DNA of 25,047 bases from JAAYZM01 sp964510785. GTDB lineage: Bacteria; Actinomycetota; Actinomycetes; Actinomycetales; Cellulomonadaceae. This document shows, piece after piece, positions 14,278 through 21,078 of the stretch. Location: positions 1-25,047 of the forward strand of contig CAZECM010000045.1 in the NCBI GenBank assembly GCA_964510785.1. The letters are read 5' to 3'. The translations under genes and the position numbers were made by a program. The notes below the pieces were generated by a model. That model worked only from the letters and a program-made list of their open reading frames with translations. It made no database searches and was not told the DNA's origin. How positions within the stretch are numbered: the first letter of the stretch is position 1; each line of letters starts with the position of its first letter.

Positions 14278-15752
14278 GTTCACGGCGCGACGGGTCGCAT
14301 CCCCCGGCCCGTCGCGCCGCGTACCGCTCGCGGTCGTTGTGGCTCGACCAGGCCAGCGACCCGCTCACGCCTCGACCGGGGCTCGACGGCGACACCGAGG
14401 CGGACGTCGTCGTCGTCGGCGGCGGTCTCACGGGGCTGTGGACCGCCTACTACCTCGCCGAGCGCGACCCCTCGCTCTCGATCCTCGTGATCGAGAGCGA
14501 GATCGCCGGCTTCGGCGCCTCGGGTCGCAACGGGGGCTGGTGCTCGGCGCTCCTGCCCACGTCCGCCGAGGCGATCGCCGCGGACCACGGCGAGCGGGCC
14601 GCTCGTGCGATGCGCGCCGCGATGCGCGCGACCGTGACCGAGGTGGGCGAGGTCGCCGCTCGCGAGGGCATCGACTGCGACTTCGCCCCGGGCGGCACGA
14701 TCACCCTGGCACGCTCGGCCCCGCAGCTCGCCCGGGCCCGTGCCGAGGCCGGTGCGGCGGCGCGCTGGGGCGACGACGTCGACCTCCTGGGCGCCGACGC
14801 CGCGCTCGAGGTCCTGCGCGCCACGGGGGTCCTCGGCGCGAGCTACACGCGCCACTGCGCACGCCTGCATCCCGCGAAGCTCGTGCGCGGGCTCGCCCGG
14901 GTGGTCGAGGCGCGCGGGGTGCGGATCGTCGAGGGCACGAGGGTCACGGAGATCACCCCCGGGCGGGTGCGCGCGGTGCGCAACCACGCGTGGCCCGGTA
15001 CGGGCGCCGGGGCGCAGGACAGCGCCGACGCGGGCGCCGGGACCGACGCCCCGCTCACGGTCCACGCCCGGTACGTGGTGCGCGCGACGGAGGCGTGGAC
15101 GGGCGAGCTGCCCACGAGCCGGCGCGCCGTCGTCCCCGTCTACTCGCTCATGATCGCGACCGAGCCCCTGCCCACCGCCTTCTGGGACGCCGTGGGGCTC
15201 GCGCGCTTCGAGACCTTCGCCGACCACCGCCACCTCATCGTCTACGGCCAGCGCACGGCGGACGACCGGATCGCGTTCGGCGGTCGCGGGGCGCCGTACC
15301 ACTGGGGGTCGGCGATCGAACCGGGCTTCGACCACGTGCCGCGCGTGTTCTCGGCGCTGCGGCGCACGCTCGTCGAGCTCTTCCCCGCCGCGCGCGGTGC
15401 CGAGACCACCCACGCGTGGGGCGGGCCGCTCGGCATCGCCCGCGATTGGCACGCGTCCGTGGGGCTCGACGCCGCGACCGGCCTCGCCTGGGCGGGCGGC
15501 TACGTCGGGGACGGCCTGTCCACCACCAACCTCGCGGGCCGCACCCTGGCCGACCTCATCACGGGCACCGACTCCGAGCTCGTCCGGCTCCCCTGGGTGG
15601 GGCACCGGTCACCCCGGTGGGAGCCCGAGCCGCTGCGGTGGCTCGGCATCAACGCGGGCCTGGGGCTCGCCGCCGCCGCCGACGCCGAGGAACGCCTCAC
15701 CCGCCGCGAGTCCCGCCTCGCCCGCACGCTGGCCTCCCTCACCGGCCACTGA
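14262..15752 (+). CDS. FAD-dependent oxidoreductase, PuuB/DadA-like amine oxidase
   Basis: A 496-residue flavoenzyme of the glycine oxidase/D-amino-acid oxidase superfamily. Residues 48-80 are the FAD Rossmann motif: ADVVVVGGGLTGLWTAYYLA, with an acidic end in VIESE. GFGASGRNGGW (83-93) is typical of gamma-glutamylputrescine oxidase PuuB and relatives. Near the C-terminus, WAGGYVGDGLSTTNLAGR matches the second FAD-contacting segment. A low-complexity Gly/Ala/Asp insert near 250-265 is probably a loop. The ATG at 14262 overlaps the aminotransferase gene by 16 nt and has only a weak GAGG, so a shorter product is possible. It probably oxidises putrescine, a derivative or another amine parallel to the transaminase. 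No gamma-glutamylputrescine synthetase gene is here, so the PuuB reaction itself is unproven. Confidence 0.85.
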   Translation: MVPPLGSRRDGSHPPARRAAYRSRSLWLDQASDPLTPRPGLDGDTEADVVVVGGGLTGLWTAYYLAERDPSLSILVIESEIAGFGASGRNGGWCSALLPTSAEAIAADHGERAARAMRAAMRATVTEVGEVAAREGIDCDFAPGGTITLARSAPQLARARAEAGAAARWGDDVDLLGADAALEVLRATGVLGASYTRHCARLHPAKLVRGLARVVEARGVRIVEGTRVTEITPGRVRAVRNHAWPGTGAGAQDSADAGAGTDAPLTVHARYVVRATEAWTGELPTSRRAVVPVYSLMIATEPLPTAFWDAVGLARFETFADHRHLIVYGQRTADDRIAFGGRGAPYHWGSAIEPGFDHVPRVFSALRRTLVELFPAARGAETTHAWGGPLGIARDWHASVGLDAATGLAWAGGYVGDGLSTTNLAGRTLADLITGTDSELVRLPWVGHRSPRWEPEPLRWLGINAGLGLAAAADAEERLTRRESRLARTLASLTGH

Positions 15753-15757
15753 GTGTC

Positions 15758-15763
15758 TAGGGT
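15758..15763 (+). promoter_or_regulatory. Candidate -10 element (TAGGGT) for a leaderless hydrolase transcript
   Basis: TAGGGT lies exactly at -12 to -7 of the GTG at 15770, and no Shine-Dalgarno precedes that codon. The gene may have its own start point although it follows the FAD oxidoreductase by 17 bases. Confidence 0.4.
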
Positions 15764-15769
15764 GTCGTC

Positions 15770-16645
15770 GTGAGCTGGCGACGGGTCCTCGGCGTGGTGC
15801 TCCTCACGGGCGTCGCGTGGTTCGGCGGGGTAGGTGGGTCGGTGGCCGCGGCCGACGACGGCGCACCCGCCGACGGTGCGCCCACGCGCGTGCTGTTCCT
15901 CGGCGACTCGATCACGGGCAGCCCCGGGTGCTGGCGCGCCGCGGTGTGGACGGCGGTCACGGACGCGGGGTACGACGTCGACATGGTCGGCATCCGCGAC
16001 GCCGACGAGTGCGGCGGGGTGCGCAACACCGCGGGAGAGCTGTGGGACCCCGAGCACGCGGGCATCGCGGGGGCGACGACGGCGGCCGTGTTCGTGCGCA
16101 TCGCCCGCGACGGACTCATCGAGAAGACGGCGCCCGACGTCGTCGTCATGCTGCTCGGCACCAACGACCTGTGGGGTCATCAGCCCGCCGCGACGGTGCT
16201 CCCCCAGTTCCCGGTGCTGCTCGACGCGATCCGGGCCGATGCACCGGGGGCCGCCGTCGTCGTCGGCACAGTCCTGCCCCTCGCGGCGAACGCGTGCTCG
16301 GACTGCCAGCCCCAGATCGACGCCGTCAACGCGGGCCTGCCCGCGTGGGCCGAGTCCGCCTCGACCGCCGAGTCGCCCGTGACGCTCGTCGCGGTGCACG
16401 AGGGCTTCGACGCCGACGCCGACACGTACGACGGCGCGCACCCCAACGACTCGGGCGACGCGAAGCTCGCCGCCGCGTTCACGCCAGCGCTCCTCGCCGC
16501 GCTCGACGACGCCCAGCCCGAGGAGGTCGCTGCCGGGTCAGGCGGCGGGGTGCCGTGGCCGTTCGTCCTCGTCGCGATCCTCGGCTGGGTCGTCGCGTCG
16601 ATCATCGGTAGCCGTCGCAGACGCCGCGCCCGCTCCGCCCCCTGA
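15770..16645 (+). CDS. Secreted, membrane-anchored SGNH/GDSL hydrolase
   Basis: A 291-residue predicted esterase or acyl hydrolase acting outside the cytoplasmic membrane. An N-terminal signal (SWRRVLGVVLLTGVAWFGG, cleavage likely after the SVAAA region near 28) leads into the SGNH domain. That domain shows FLGDSITGS with nucleophile Ser47, LLGTNDLW with Asn132, and DGAHPND with the catalytic His224 (block V). A proline/glycine linker, one hydrophobic helix (about 263-280) and an Arg-rich SRRRRRARS tail anchor the C-terminus, a layout also seen in sortase substrates but without an LPxTG motif. Four cysteines (54, 81, 176, 179) suggest disulfides. It follows the FAD gene by 17 bases and converges on dxr. 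Substrate is unknown; a link to polyamines is not apparent. Confidence 0.87.
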   Translation: MSWRRVLGVVLLTGVAWFGGVGGSVAAADDGAPADGAPTRVLFLGDSITGSPGCWRAAVWTAVTDAGYDVDMVGIRDADECGGVRNTAGELWDPEHAGIAGATTAAVFVRIARDGLIEKTAPDVVVMLLGTNDLWGHQPAATVLPQFPVLLDAIRADAPGAAVVVGTVLPLAANACSDCQPQIDAVNAGLPAWAESASTAESPVTLVAVHEGFDADADTYDGAHPNDSGDAKLAAAFTPALLAALDDAQPEEVAAGSGGGVPWPFVLVAILGWVVASIIGSRRRRRARSAP

Positions 16646-16669
16646 CCGCTCAGGGCTGGGCGGTCAGGG
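16640..16669. terminator. Perfect 10-bp hairpin between convergent genes
   Basis: CCCTGACCGC pairs with GCGGTCAGGG around a 10-base loop. The stem contains the hydrolase TGA stop (16643-16645), and the 3' arm is duplicated at 16674-16683 over the dxr stop. Position between convergent genes supports a bidirectional terminator. Confidence 0.6.
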
Positions 16670-16683
16670 CTGGGCGGTCAGGG
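16650..16683. repeat. 14-bp tandem repeat, 2.4 copies
   Basis: TCAGGGCTGGGCGG occurs at 16650-16663 and 16664-16677, followed by a partial TCAGGG at 16678-16683. The last copy supplies the dxr stop codon on the minus strand. The repeat duplicates one arm of the terminator-like hairpin. Confidence 0.85.
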
Positions 16684-17844
16684 TGCGAGGAGCTCGCGGG
16701 CTCGGGAGCGGGCCCAGTGCTGGGCGCCGTCGACGTCCTCGAGGGTGACGGCGCCGGCGGGCACGCCGTCGTGCTCGGCGAGGACGCGCTCGACCGTGTC
16801 GACGATGCCGAGGAAGCCGATCGACCCGGCGCGGAAGGCCGCGACCGCCTCCTCGTTCGCCGCGTTGTAGACGGCCGGGTGGGTCGCCGAGGCGGCAAAG
16901 GCCTCGCGTGCGAGCCGCAGGGCCGGGAACGCGCCGTCGTCGACGGGCTCGAACGTCCACGCGGTGGCCGTGGTCCAGTCGCACGGCGGCGCGGCGTCGG
17001 GCACGCGGTCCGGCCACGACAGGCCGAGCGCGATGGGCAGCCGCATGTCCGGCGGGGACGCCTGGGCGATCGTGGAGCCGTCGACGAACTCGACCATCGA
17101 GTGCACGATCGACTGCGGGTGCACCACGACGGTCACGCGCTCGCCCGGCAGGTCGAAAAGCAGCGCGGCCTCGATGAGCTCGAGACCCTTGTTGACGAGG
17201 GTCGCCGAGTTGATCGTGACGACGGGCCCCATCGACCACGTGGGGTGGGCGAGCGCCTGCTCGACGGTCACGTCCACGAGCTCGGCGCGGGAGCGGCCCC
17301 GGAACGGGCCGCCGGAGGCCGTCAGGATGATCCGCCGCACCTCGGGCGACGAGCCGGACCGCATGGCCTGGGCGATCGCGGAGTGCTCGGAGTCCACCGG
17401 GACGATCTGGCCCGGCCTGCGCATCGCCGCCTTGACGAGCGCACCGCCCGCGATGAGGGATTCCTTGTTCGCGAGCGCGAGGGTCGATCCGGCCTCGAGG
17501 GCCGCGAGCGTGGGGCCGAGCCCGACCGACCCGGTGACGCCGTTGAGGACCACGTCGGCGCCCTGGGCGGCGAGCCGGGTCGCGGCGTCGGGCCCCGCGA
17601 GGATCTCGACGGCGCCCGCCCGCGGGCCGAGCGCGTCCCTCAGCGCCGCCACGGCGAAAGGCTCGGCTACGGCGACGAGCCCCGTCCCCGTCGCGATCAC
17701 CTGCGCCGCGAGCGCGGTCGGGTCGGCGCCGCCCGCCGCGAGCCCCACGACCCGGAAGCGGTCGGGATTGCGGGCGACGACGTCGAGCGCCTGGGTGCCG
17801 ATCGAGCCGGTCGAACCGAGGATGGTCACGCTACGTTGGTCCAC
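16678..17844 (-). CDS. dxr: 1-deoxy-D-xylulose 5-phosphate reductoisomerase (IspC)
   Basis: NADPH- and metal-dependent enzyme converting DXP to 2-C-methyl-D-erythritol 4-phosphate, the committed step of the MEP pathway. The 388-residue product starts with the NADPH-binding VTILGSTGSIGTQALDV (GSTGSIG at 10-16). It continues with LANKESLIAGG, the metal/substrate loop IVPVDSEHSAIAQ, ILTASGGPFRGRSR, HPTWSMGPVVTINSATLVNKGLE and HPQSIVHSMVEF, and ends in a helical domain with YNAANEEAVAAF. Length matches the family (about 390-400). In-frame starts exist at 17877, 17868 and 17844. I chose GTG 17844, since GACAAT lies at its -12 to -7 and AGGGA is nearby, while the others have neither. Together with ispG it gives two MEP-pathway genes in the window. 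Confidence 0.95.
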   Translation of the reverse strand: MDQRSVTILGSTGSIGTQALDVVARNPDRFRVVGLAAGGADPTALAAQVIATGTGLVAVAEPFAVAALRDALGPRAGAVEILAGPDAATRLAAQGADVVLNGVTGSVGLGPTLAALEAGSTLALANKESLIAGGALVKAAMRRPGQIVPVDSEHSAIAQAMRSGSSPEVRRIILTASGGPFRGRSRAELVDVTVEQALAHPTWSMGPVVTINSATLVNKGLELIEAALLFDLPGERVTVVVHPQSIVHSMVEFVDGSTIAQASPPDMRLPIALGLSWPDRVPDAAPPCDWTTATAWTFEPVDDGAFPALRLAREAFAASATHPAVYNAANEEAVAAFRAGSIGFLGIVDTVERVLAEHDGVPAGAVTLEDVDGAQHWARSRARELLAP

Positions 17845-17894
17845 CCGACCATTGTCCCTGGTGCGCATCGCAGACACGCCGCGGGTCCGGGTGC

Positions 17895-17900
17895 CATGAT
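17895..17900 (+). promoter_or_regulatory. Candidate -10 element (CATGAT) for a leaderless transcript of the PH-domain gene
   Basis: CATGAT sits at -12 to -7 of ATG 17907 and matches TATAAT at four of six places. The facing dxr gene has GACAAT at the mirrored position (17856-17851), so the 62-base divergent region may contain two back-to-back leaderless promoters. Confidence 0.35.
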
Positions 17901-17906
17901 GTGCGC

Positions 17907-18569
17907 ATGGCAGCCCCCAAGTACCTCGCCCCGGGCGAGCACGTCGTCTTCCACGTCCGGGCGCACTGGAAGGGGCTCATCCCCGCGACCCTCGCGCTGC
18001 TCGCCGTGGGTGTCCTCGTGTGGCTCGGGCTCGTGCGCCTCGTCCCGGACCCCGAGACCCAAGCGGTGTGGCGTTGGATCATCGTGGGGCTCGCCGTCGT
18101 CGCGTTGTGCGTGTTCACGGTGTGGCCGCTGCTGCGGTGGCTCACCACGACCGACACCTTGACGACGAAGCGCCTCATCTCCCGCGAGGGCGTCATCACG
18201 CGCACGGGCCGCGACATCCCGATCGACCGCGTCAATGCCGTGAACTACGAGCGCCAGCTCATCGACCGGATCTTCGGCTGCGGCACCCTCGTGGTGCAGA
18301 CCGCCGGCACGGAGAGCGACGTCGAGCTGCACGACGTCGCGCACATCGAGCGACGGCTCATCCAGATCCAGCAGATCCTCGTGGACGAGCAGAACGAGGA
18401 GGACCGGCGCCTGCGCGCGATGGTCGCGGAGGAGACCCGGCGTACCAGGGCGGACGCCGAGGCCACCGAGCCCGGACCCGCGCAGGCTCCCGCCGAGTCG
18501 CCCGCGGCGACCGACGGCACGGCGGGCACGCTGCCCGACGACGACGCACCCCGCGACACGCAAGCCTGA
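17907..18569 (+). CDS. Bacterial PH-domain (bPH2, YdbS-like) membrane protein
   Basis: A 220-residue membrane protein of unknown molecular role. Two hydrophobic helices at about 23-45 and 56-76 are followed by a bacterial pleckstrin-homology-like domain at about 80-155, with the usual TTDTLTTKRLISREGVITR and GRDIPIDRVNAVNYERQLID pattern. The acidic, Ala/Pro-rich C-terminal tail (about 165-220) looks disordered. Proteins of this type sit in the cell envelope and have been linked to membrane stress or secretion in some bacteria, but no substrate is known. GTG 17901 is in frame, but ATG 17907 has a -10-like CATGAT at the right distance for leaderless initiation. It is divergent from dxr and followed 15 bases later by the CPBP-like gene, probably one operon. 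Confidence 0.88.
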   Translation: MAAPKYLAPGEHVVFHVRAHWKGLIPATLALLAVGVLVWLGLVRLVPDPETQAVWRWIIVGLAVVALCVFTVWPLLRWLTTTDTLTTKRLISREGVITRTGRDIPIDRVNAVNYERQLIDRIFGCGTLVVQTAGTESDVELHDVAHIERRLIQIQQILVDEQNEEDRRLRAMVAEETRRTRADAEATEPGPAQAPAESPAATDGTAGTLPDDDAPRDTQA

Positions 18570-18584
18570 CGAGCCTCTTCACCC

Positions 18585-19385
18585 GTGTCCCTGGAACCCG
18601 CGGCGCGCCGCGCCGTCGTGCCCGCCCTCGGGATCTCGGCCTCGGCCGTCCTGCTGTTCGGTCTCCAGCTCGCCGGCTGGGGCCACGCCCTCCTGCTCGC
18701 GAGCGTCGCCGGGGCATGGCTCGTCGGCCGCGAGCTCGGCAAGGACCTCACGCTCATCGCGCTCGGTCTCGCCATCGTCTCCACGACGTCCGTCGAGGCC
18801 GACGTCGAATGGAACCGGTTCTTCGCGATCGGCACGGCCCTGACCCTCGCGCTCGCCGTGCCCCTCGCCGTCGACCGCTGGGTGTTCAAGCGCCGGGCGT
18901 ACACCTTCCCGTGGCGCACGGGCCGCAAGTGGCCACCGGTCGAGAAGGCCTACCTCGTCGCCGTGCCCGTGCTCGGCTGGCTCATCCTGCCCTTCTACTT
19001 CATCACCTCGGGCGCATACCAGAACTGGCCGCACATCACGACGGCGAGCGAGCTCGGGCGGTTCTTCGTGGGCGTGAACTTCGTGGGCACGTGGGACGAG
19101 CTGTTCTTCATCTGCATGTGCTTCGCGCTGCTGCGCCGCCACTTCCCCGTGTGGCTCGCGAACCTCCTGCAGGCCGTGATCTTCACGTCGTTCCTGTGGG
19201 AGCTCGGCTACCGCGAGTGGGGCCCGCTCATCACCGCGCCGTTCGCGCTCCTGCAGGGATGGATCTTCACCCGGACCGGATCGGTCACCTACGTCGTGGT
19301 GGTCCACCTGCTGTTCGACGCGATCGTCTTCCTCGCGATCGTGCACGCCCACAACCCGGGCCTGCTCGGGTTCTTCCTGGTCTGA
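18585..19385 (+). CDS. CPBP/Abi-like polytopic membrane protein, degenerate protease motifs
   Basis: A 266-residue protein with about seven or eight hydrophobic helices, resembling the CPBP intramembrane glutamic protease family. The typical first motif E-E-x3-R appears as D171-E172-LFF with no arginine at the expected place (two arginines lie later in ALLRRHF). The F-x3-H motif is not evident in FTSFLWELGYREWGP. The last motif is present as HLLFD (His241, Asp245). It may therefore be a family relative without protease activity, or one with altered chemistry. The GTG start at 18585 has only weak ribosome-site support, so the exact N-terminus is uncertain. It follows the PH-domain gene by 15 bases and converges on the DivIVA-repeat gene. 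Confidence 0.75.
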   Translation: MSLEPAARRAVVPALGISASAVLLFGLQLAGWGHALLLASVAGAWLVGRELGKDLTLIALGLAIVSTTSVEADVEWNRFFAIGTALTLALAVPLAVDRWVFKRRAYTFPWRTGRKWPPVEKAYLVAVPVLGWLILPFYFITSGAYQNWPHITTASELGRFFVGVNFVGTWDELFFICMCFALLRRHFPVWLANLLQAVIFTSFLWELGYREWGPLITAPFALLQGWIFTRTGSVTYVVVVHLLFDAIVFLAIVHAHNPGLLGFFLV

Positions 19386-19417
19386 GCTGCTGGGGGCGTC
19401 ACTCGACGCCGAGCAGC
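19386..19417. terminator. Two-part hairpin at a convergent junction
   Basis: GGCGTC-ACTC-GACGCC (19395-19410) forms an inner 6-bp stem, and GCTGCT/AGCAGC (19386-19391 with 19412-19417) forms an outer stem, separated by small bulges. The DivIVA-repeat stop codon lies within it. Because it is symmetrical it could act on both converging transcripts; there is no T tract. Confidence 0.5.
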
Positions 19418-19950
19418 ACCTCGGTCGCGCGGCTCAGGAACGCGTCCACGGACGCCTCGGCGTAGGCCGCGGATCCGCGACGCCGCCGGAAGGCCGCCGC
19501 CCGGACCTCCTTGGAGCTGATGGGCTGCCCCTTGTCGAAGTAGGAGATGAGGCGACGGCACAGCGCGTCGACGTCTTCCTTGGCGTAGCCGGACTTGAGG
19601 GACTCGGCCGCCGCGAAGCGCTTGCCGTCGCCGCGGGTGAGGCGCGGGTAGAGGCTGCGGGCGAGCTCGGCCATGCGCCCCATCCAGGCCTCCTGGCCCT
19701 GGCGCGCGACGAACTCGGCGCGCTCCCGTGCCACGAACGCGGCCTCGAGGCGGTCGAGGGCGGAGTCCACCGAGTCCCACGAGTAGCCGCCCTGCACGAG
19801 TGCGAAGGCGACCTCGCGCACGTCCTTCGCGGTCAGCGAGGCGGCCCCTTCCCCCTCGTACACGGCCCGTGCCTCGGCGAAGAACGCGTCGACCTCTTCC
19901 GGGGAGTAGCCGGTGCGGAAGCGCGAGACGGTCGTGAACATGCTGCTCAT
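19399..19950 (-). CDS. DivIVA-domain repeat protein
   Basis: A 183-residue protein built from short DivI1A-type repeats, which share the pattern GY-x3-VDA followed by a helical segment. Four are visible: FRTGYSPEEVDAFFAEARAV (11-30), VQGGYSWDSVDSALDRLEAAF (52-72), LKSGYAKEDVDALCRRLISYF (118-138) and GSAAYAEASVDAFLSRATEVL (159-179). Repeats 1-2 and 3-4 are joined by similar linkers (LTAKDVREVAFA and ISSKEVRAAAFR), so the protein is an internal duplication. DivIVA proteins bind curved membranes and organise division or polar growth, but these repeat proteins lack the long coiled coil, and their role is unknown to me. ATG 19950 has AGGAGG four bases upstream and overlaps the rlmN stop by 4 nt, implying coupled expression. 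Confidence 0.87.
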   Translation of the reverse strand: MSSMFTTVSRFRTGYSPEEVDAFFAEARAVYEGEGAASLTAKDVREVAFALVQGGYSWDSVDSALDRLEAAFVARERAEFVARQGQEAWMGRMAELARSLYPRLTRGDGKRFAAAESLKSGYAKEDVDALCRRLISYFDKGQPISSKEVRAAAFRRRRGSAAYAEASVDAFLSRATEVLLGVE

Positions 19951-21077
19951 TCTGCCTCCTGAGCGGCCAGCTGCCCGCACGCACCGTCGATGTCGCTGCC
20001 CCTCGTGTCGCGCACCGTCGTCGGGATCCCTGCGGCACGCAGCCGCGCGACGAACTCCGCCTCGACGGCGGGGTCGCTCGCCGTCCACTTCGATCCCGGC
20101 GTCGGGTTGAGCGGGATGGGGTTGACGTGCACCCAGCCCTTCCCACGTGCGAGGAGCTTCTCGGCGAGCAGCGAGGCGCGCCAGCCGTGGTCGTTCATGT
20201 CCCGGATGAGCGCGTACTCGATCGACACCCGCCGGCCCGTCGTCACGAAGTAGCGGTGGGCGGCGTCGAGCGCCTCGTCGACCTTCCACCGCGAGTTCAC
20301 CGGGATGAGCTCGTCGCGCAGCTCGTCGTCGGGCGCGTGCAGGGAGAGCGCGAGGGTTGCCGGGATGCCCTCCGCCGCGAGCTTGTCCATCGCGGGCACG
20401 AGTCCCACCGTGGAGACGGTGACGTTGCGCGCGGACATCCCGAAGCCCGACGGCGCGTCGTCGACGAACCGCCGCACCGACCCGATGACGGCCTTGTAGT
20501 TCGCGAGCGGCTCCCCCATGCCCATGAACACGATGTTGGTGAGCCGGCCGGGCCCGCCCGCGACCTCGCCGGCCTCGAGTGCCGCGGCAGCGTGCCGCAC
20601 CTGCTCGACGATCTCCGCGACCGAGAGGTTGCGCGTGAGCCCGAGCTGGCCCGTGGCGCAGAACGGGCAGGCCATGCCGCAGCCGACCTGGCTCGAGATG
20701 CACAGGGTCGCGCGGTTCGGGTAGCGCATGAGCACCGACTCGACGCTGACCCCGTCGAAGAGCCGCCACAACGTCTTGACGGTGGCGCCCTTGTCCGCCT
20801 CGAGGGTGCGCACCGGCGTGAGGAGCTGCGGCATGAGGGCACCGGTCAGCTCGGAGCGGCCCGCGGCGGGCAGGTCCGTCATCCGCTCCGGGTCGGTGGT
20901 CAGGTGCGTGAAGTAGTGCGTCGCGAGCTGCTTGGCGCGCAGCGGCGCGTGCCCCAGCTCCTCGACGGCCACGATCCGCTCGGCGGGGGTGAGGTCGACG
21001 AAGTGGCGTGGCGGCTTGACCCGGCGCACGCGCGGGGTGAGCTCGAGCTTGACGGGCGAAGGAGTCTCTTGAGTCAT
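19947..21077 (-). CDS. rlmN: Dual-specificity 23S rRNA/tRNA adenine C2-methyltransferase RlmN
   Basis: Radical-SAM enzyme that methylates C2 of adenine at A2503 of 23S rRNA and A37 of some tRNAs (E. coli numbering). The 376-residue product has the iron-sulfur cluster motif CGMACPFC (Cys133, Cys137, Cys140), NIVFMGMGEPLANY, SARNVTVSTVGLVP, SLHAPDDELRDELIPVN, and the late conserved cysteine Cys367 in DIDGACGQLA. That residue corresponds to the one carrying the transient methyl group in E. coli. ATG 21077 is one base from the cdsA stop, and the gene's TGA overlaps the DivIVA-repeat ATG. It belongs to the frr-cdsA-rlmN operon. Length and motifs are normal. Confidence 0.96.
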   Translation of the reverse strand: MTQETPSPVKLELTPRVRRVKPPRHFVDLTPAERIVAVEELGHAPLRAKQLATHYFTHLTTDPERMTDLPAAGRSELTGALMPQLLTPVRTLEADKGATVKTLWRLFDGVSVESVLMRYPNRATLCISSQVGCGMACPFCATGQLGLTRNLSVAEIVEQVRHAAAALEAGEVAGGPGRLTNIVFMGMGEPLANYKAVIGSVRRFVDDAPSGFGMSARNVTVSTVGLVPAMDKLAAEGIPATLALSLHAPDDELRDELIPVNSRWKVDEALDAAHRYFVTTGRRVSIEYALIRDMNDHGWRASLLAEKLLARGKGWVHVNPIPLNPTPGSKWTASDPAVEAEFVARLRAAGIPTTVRDTRGSDIDGACGQLAAQEAE

Positions 21078-21078
21078 C

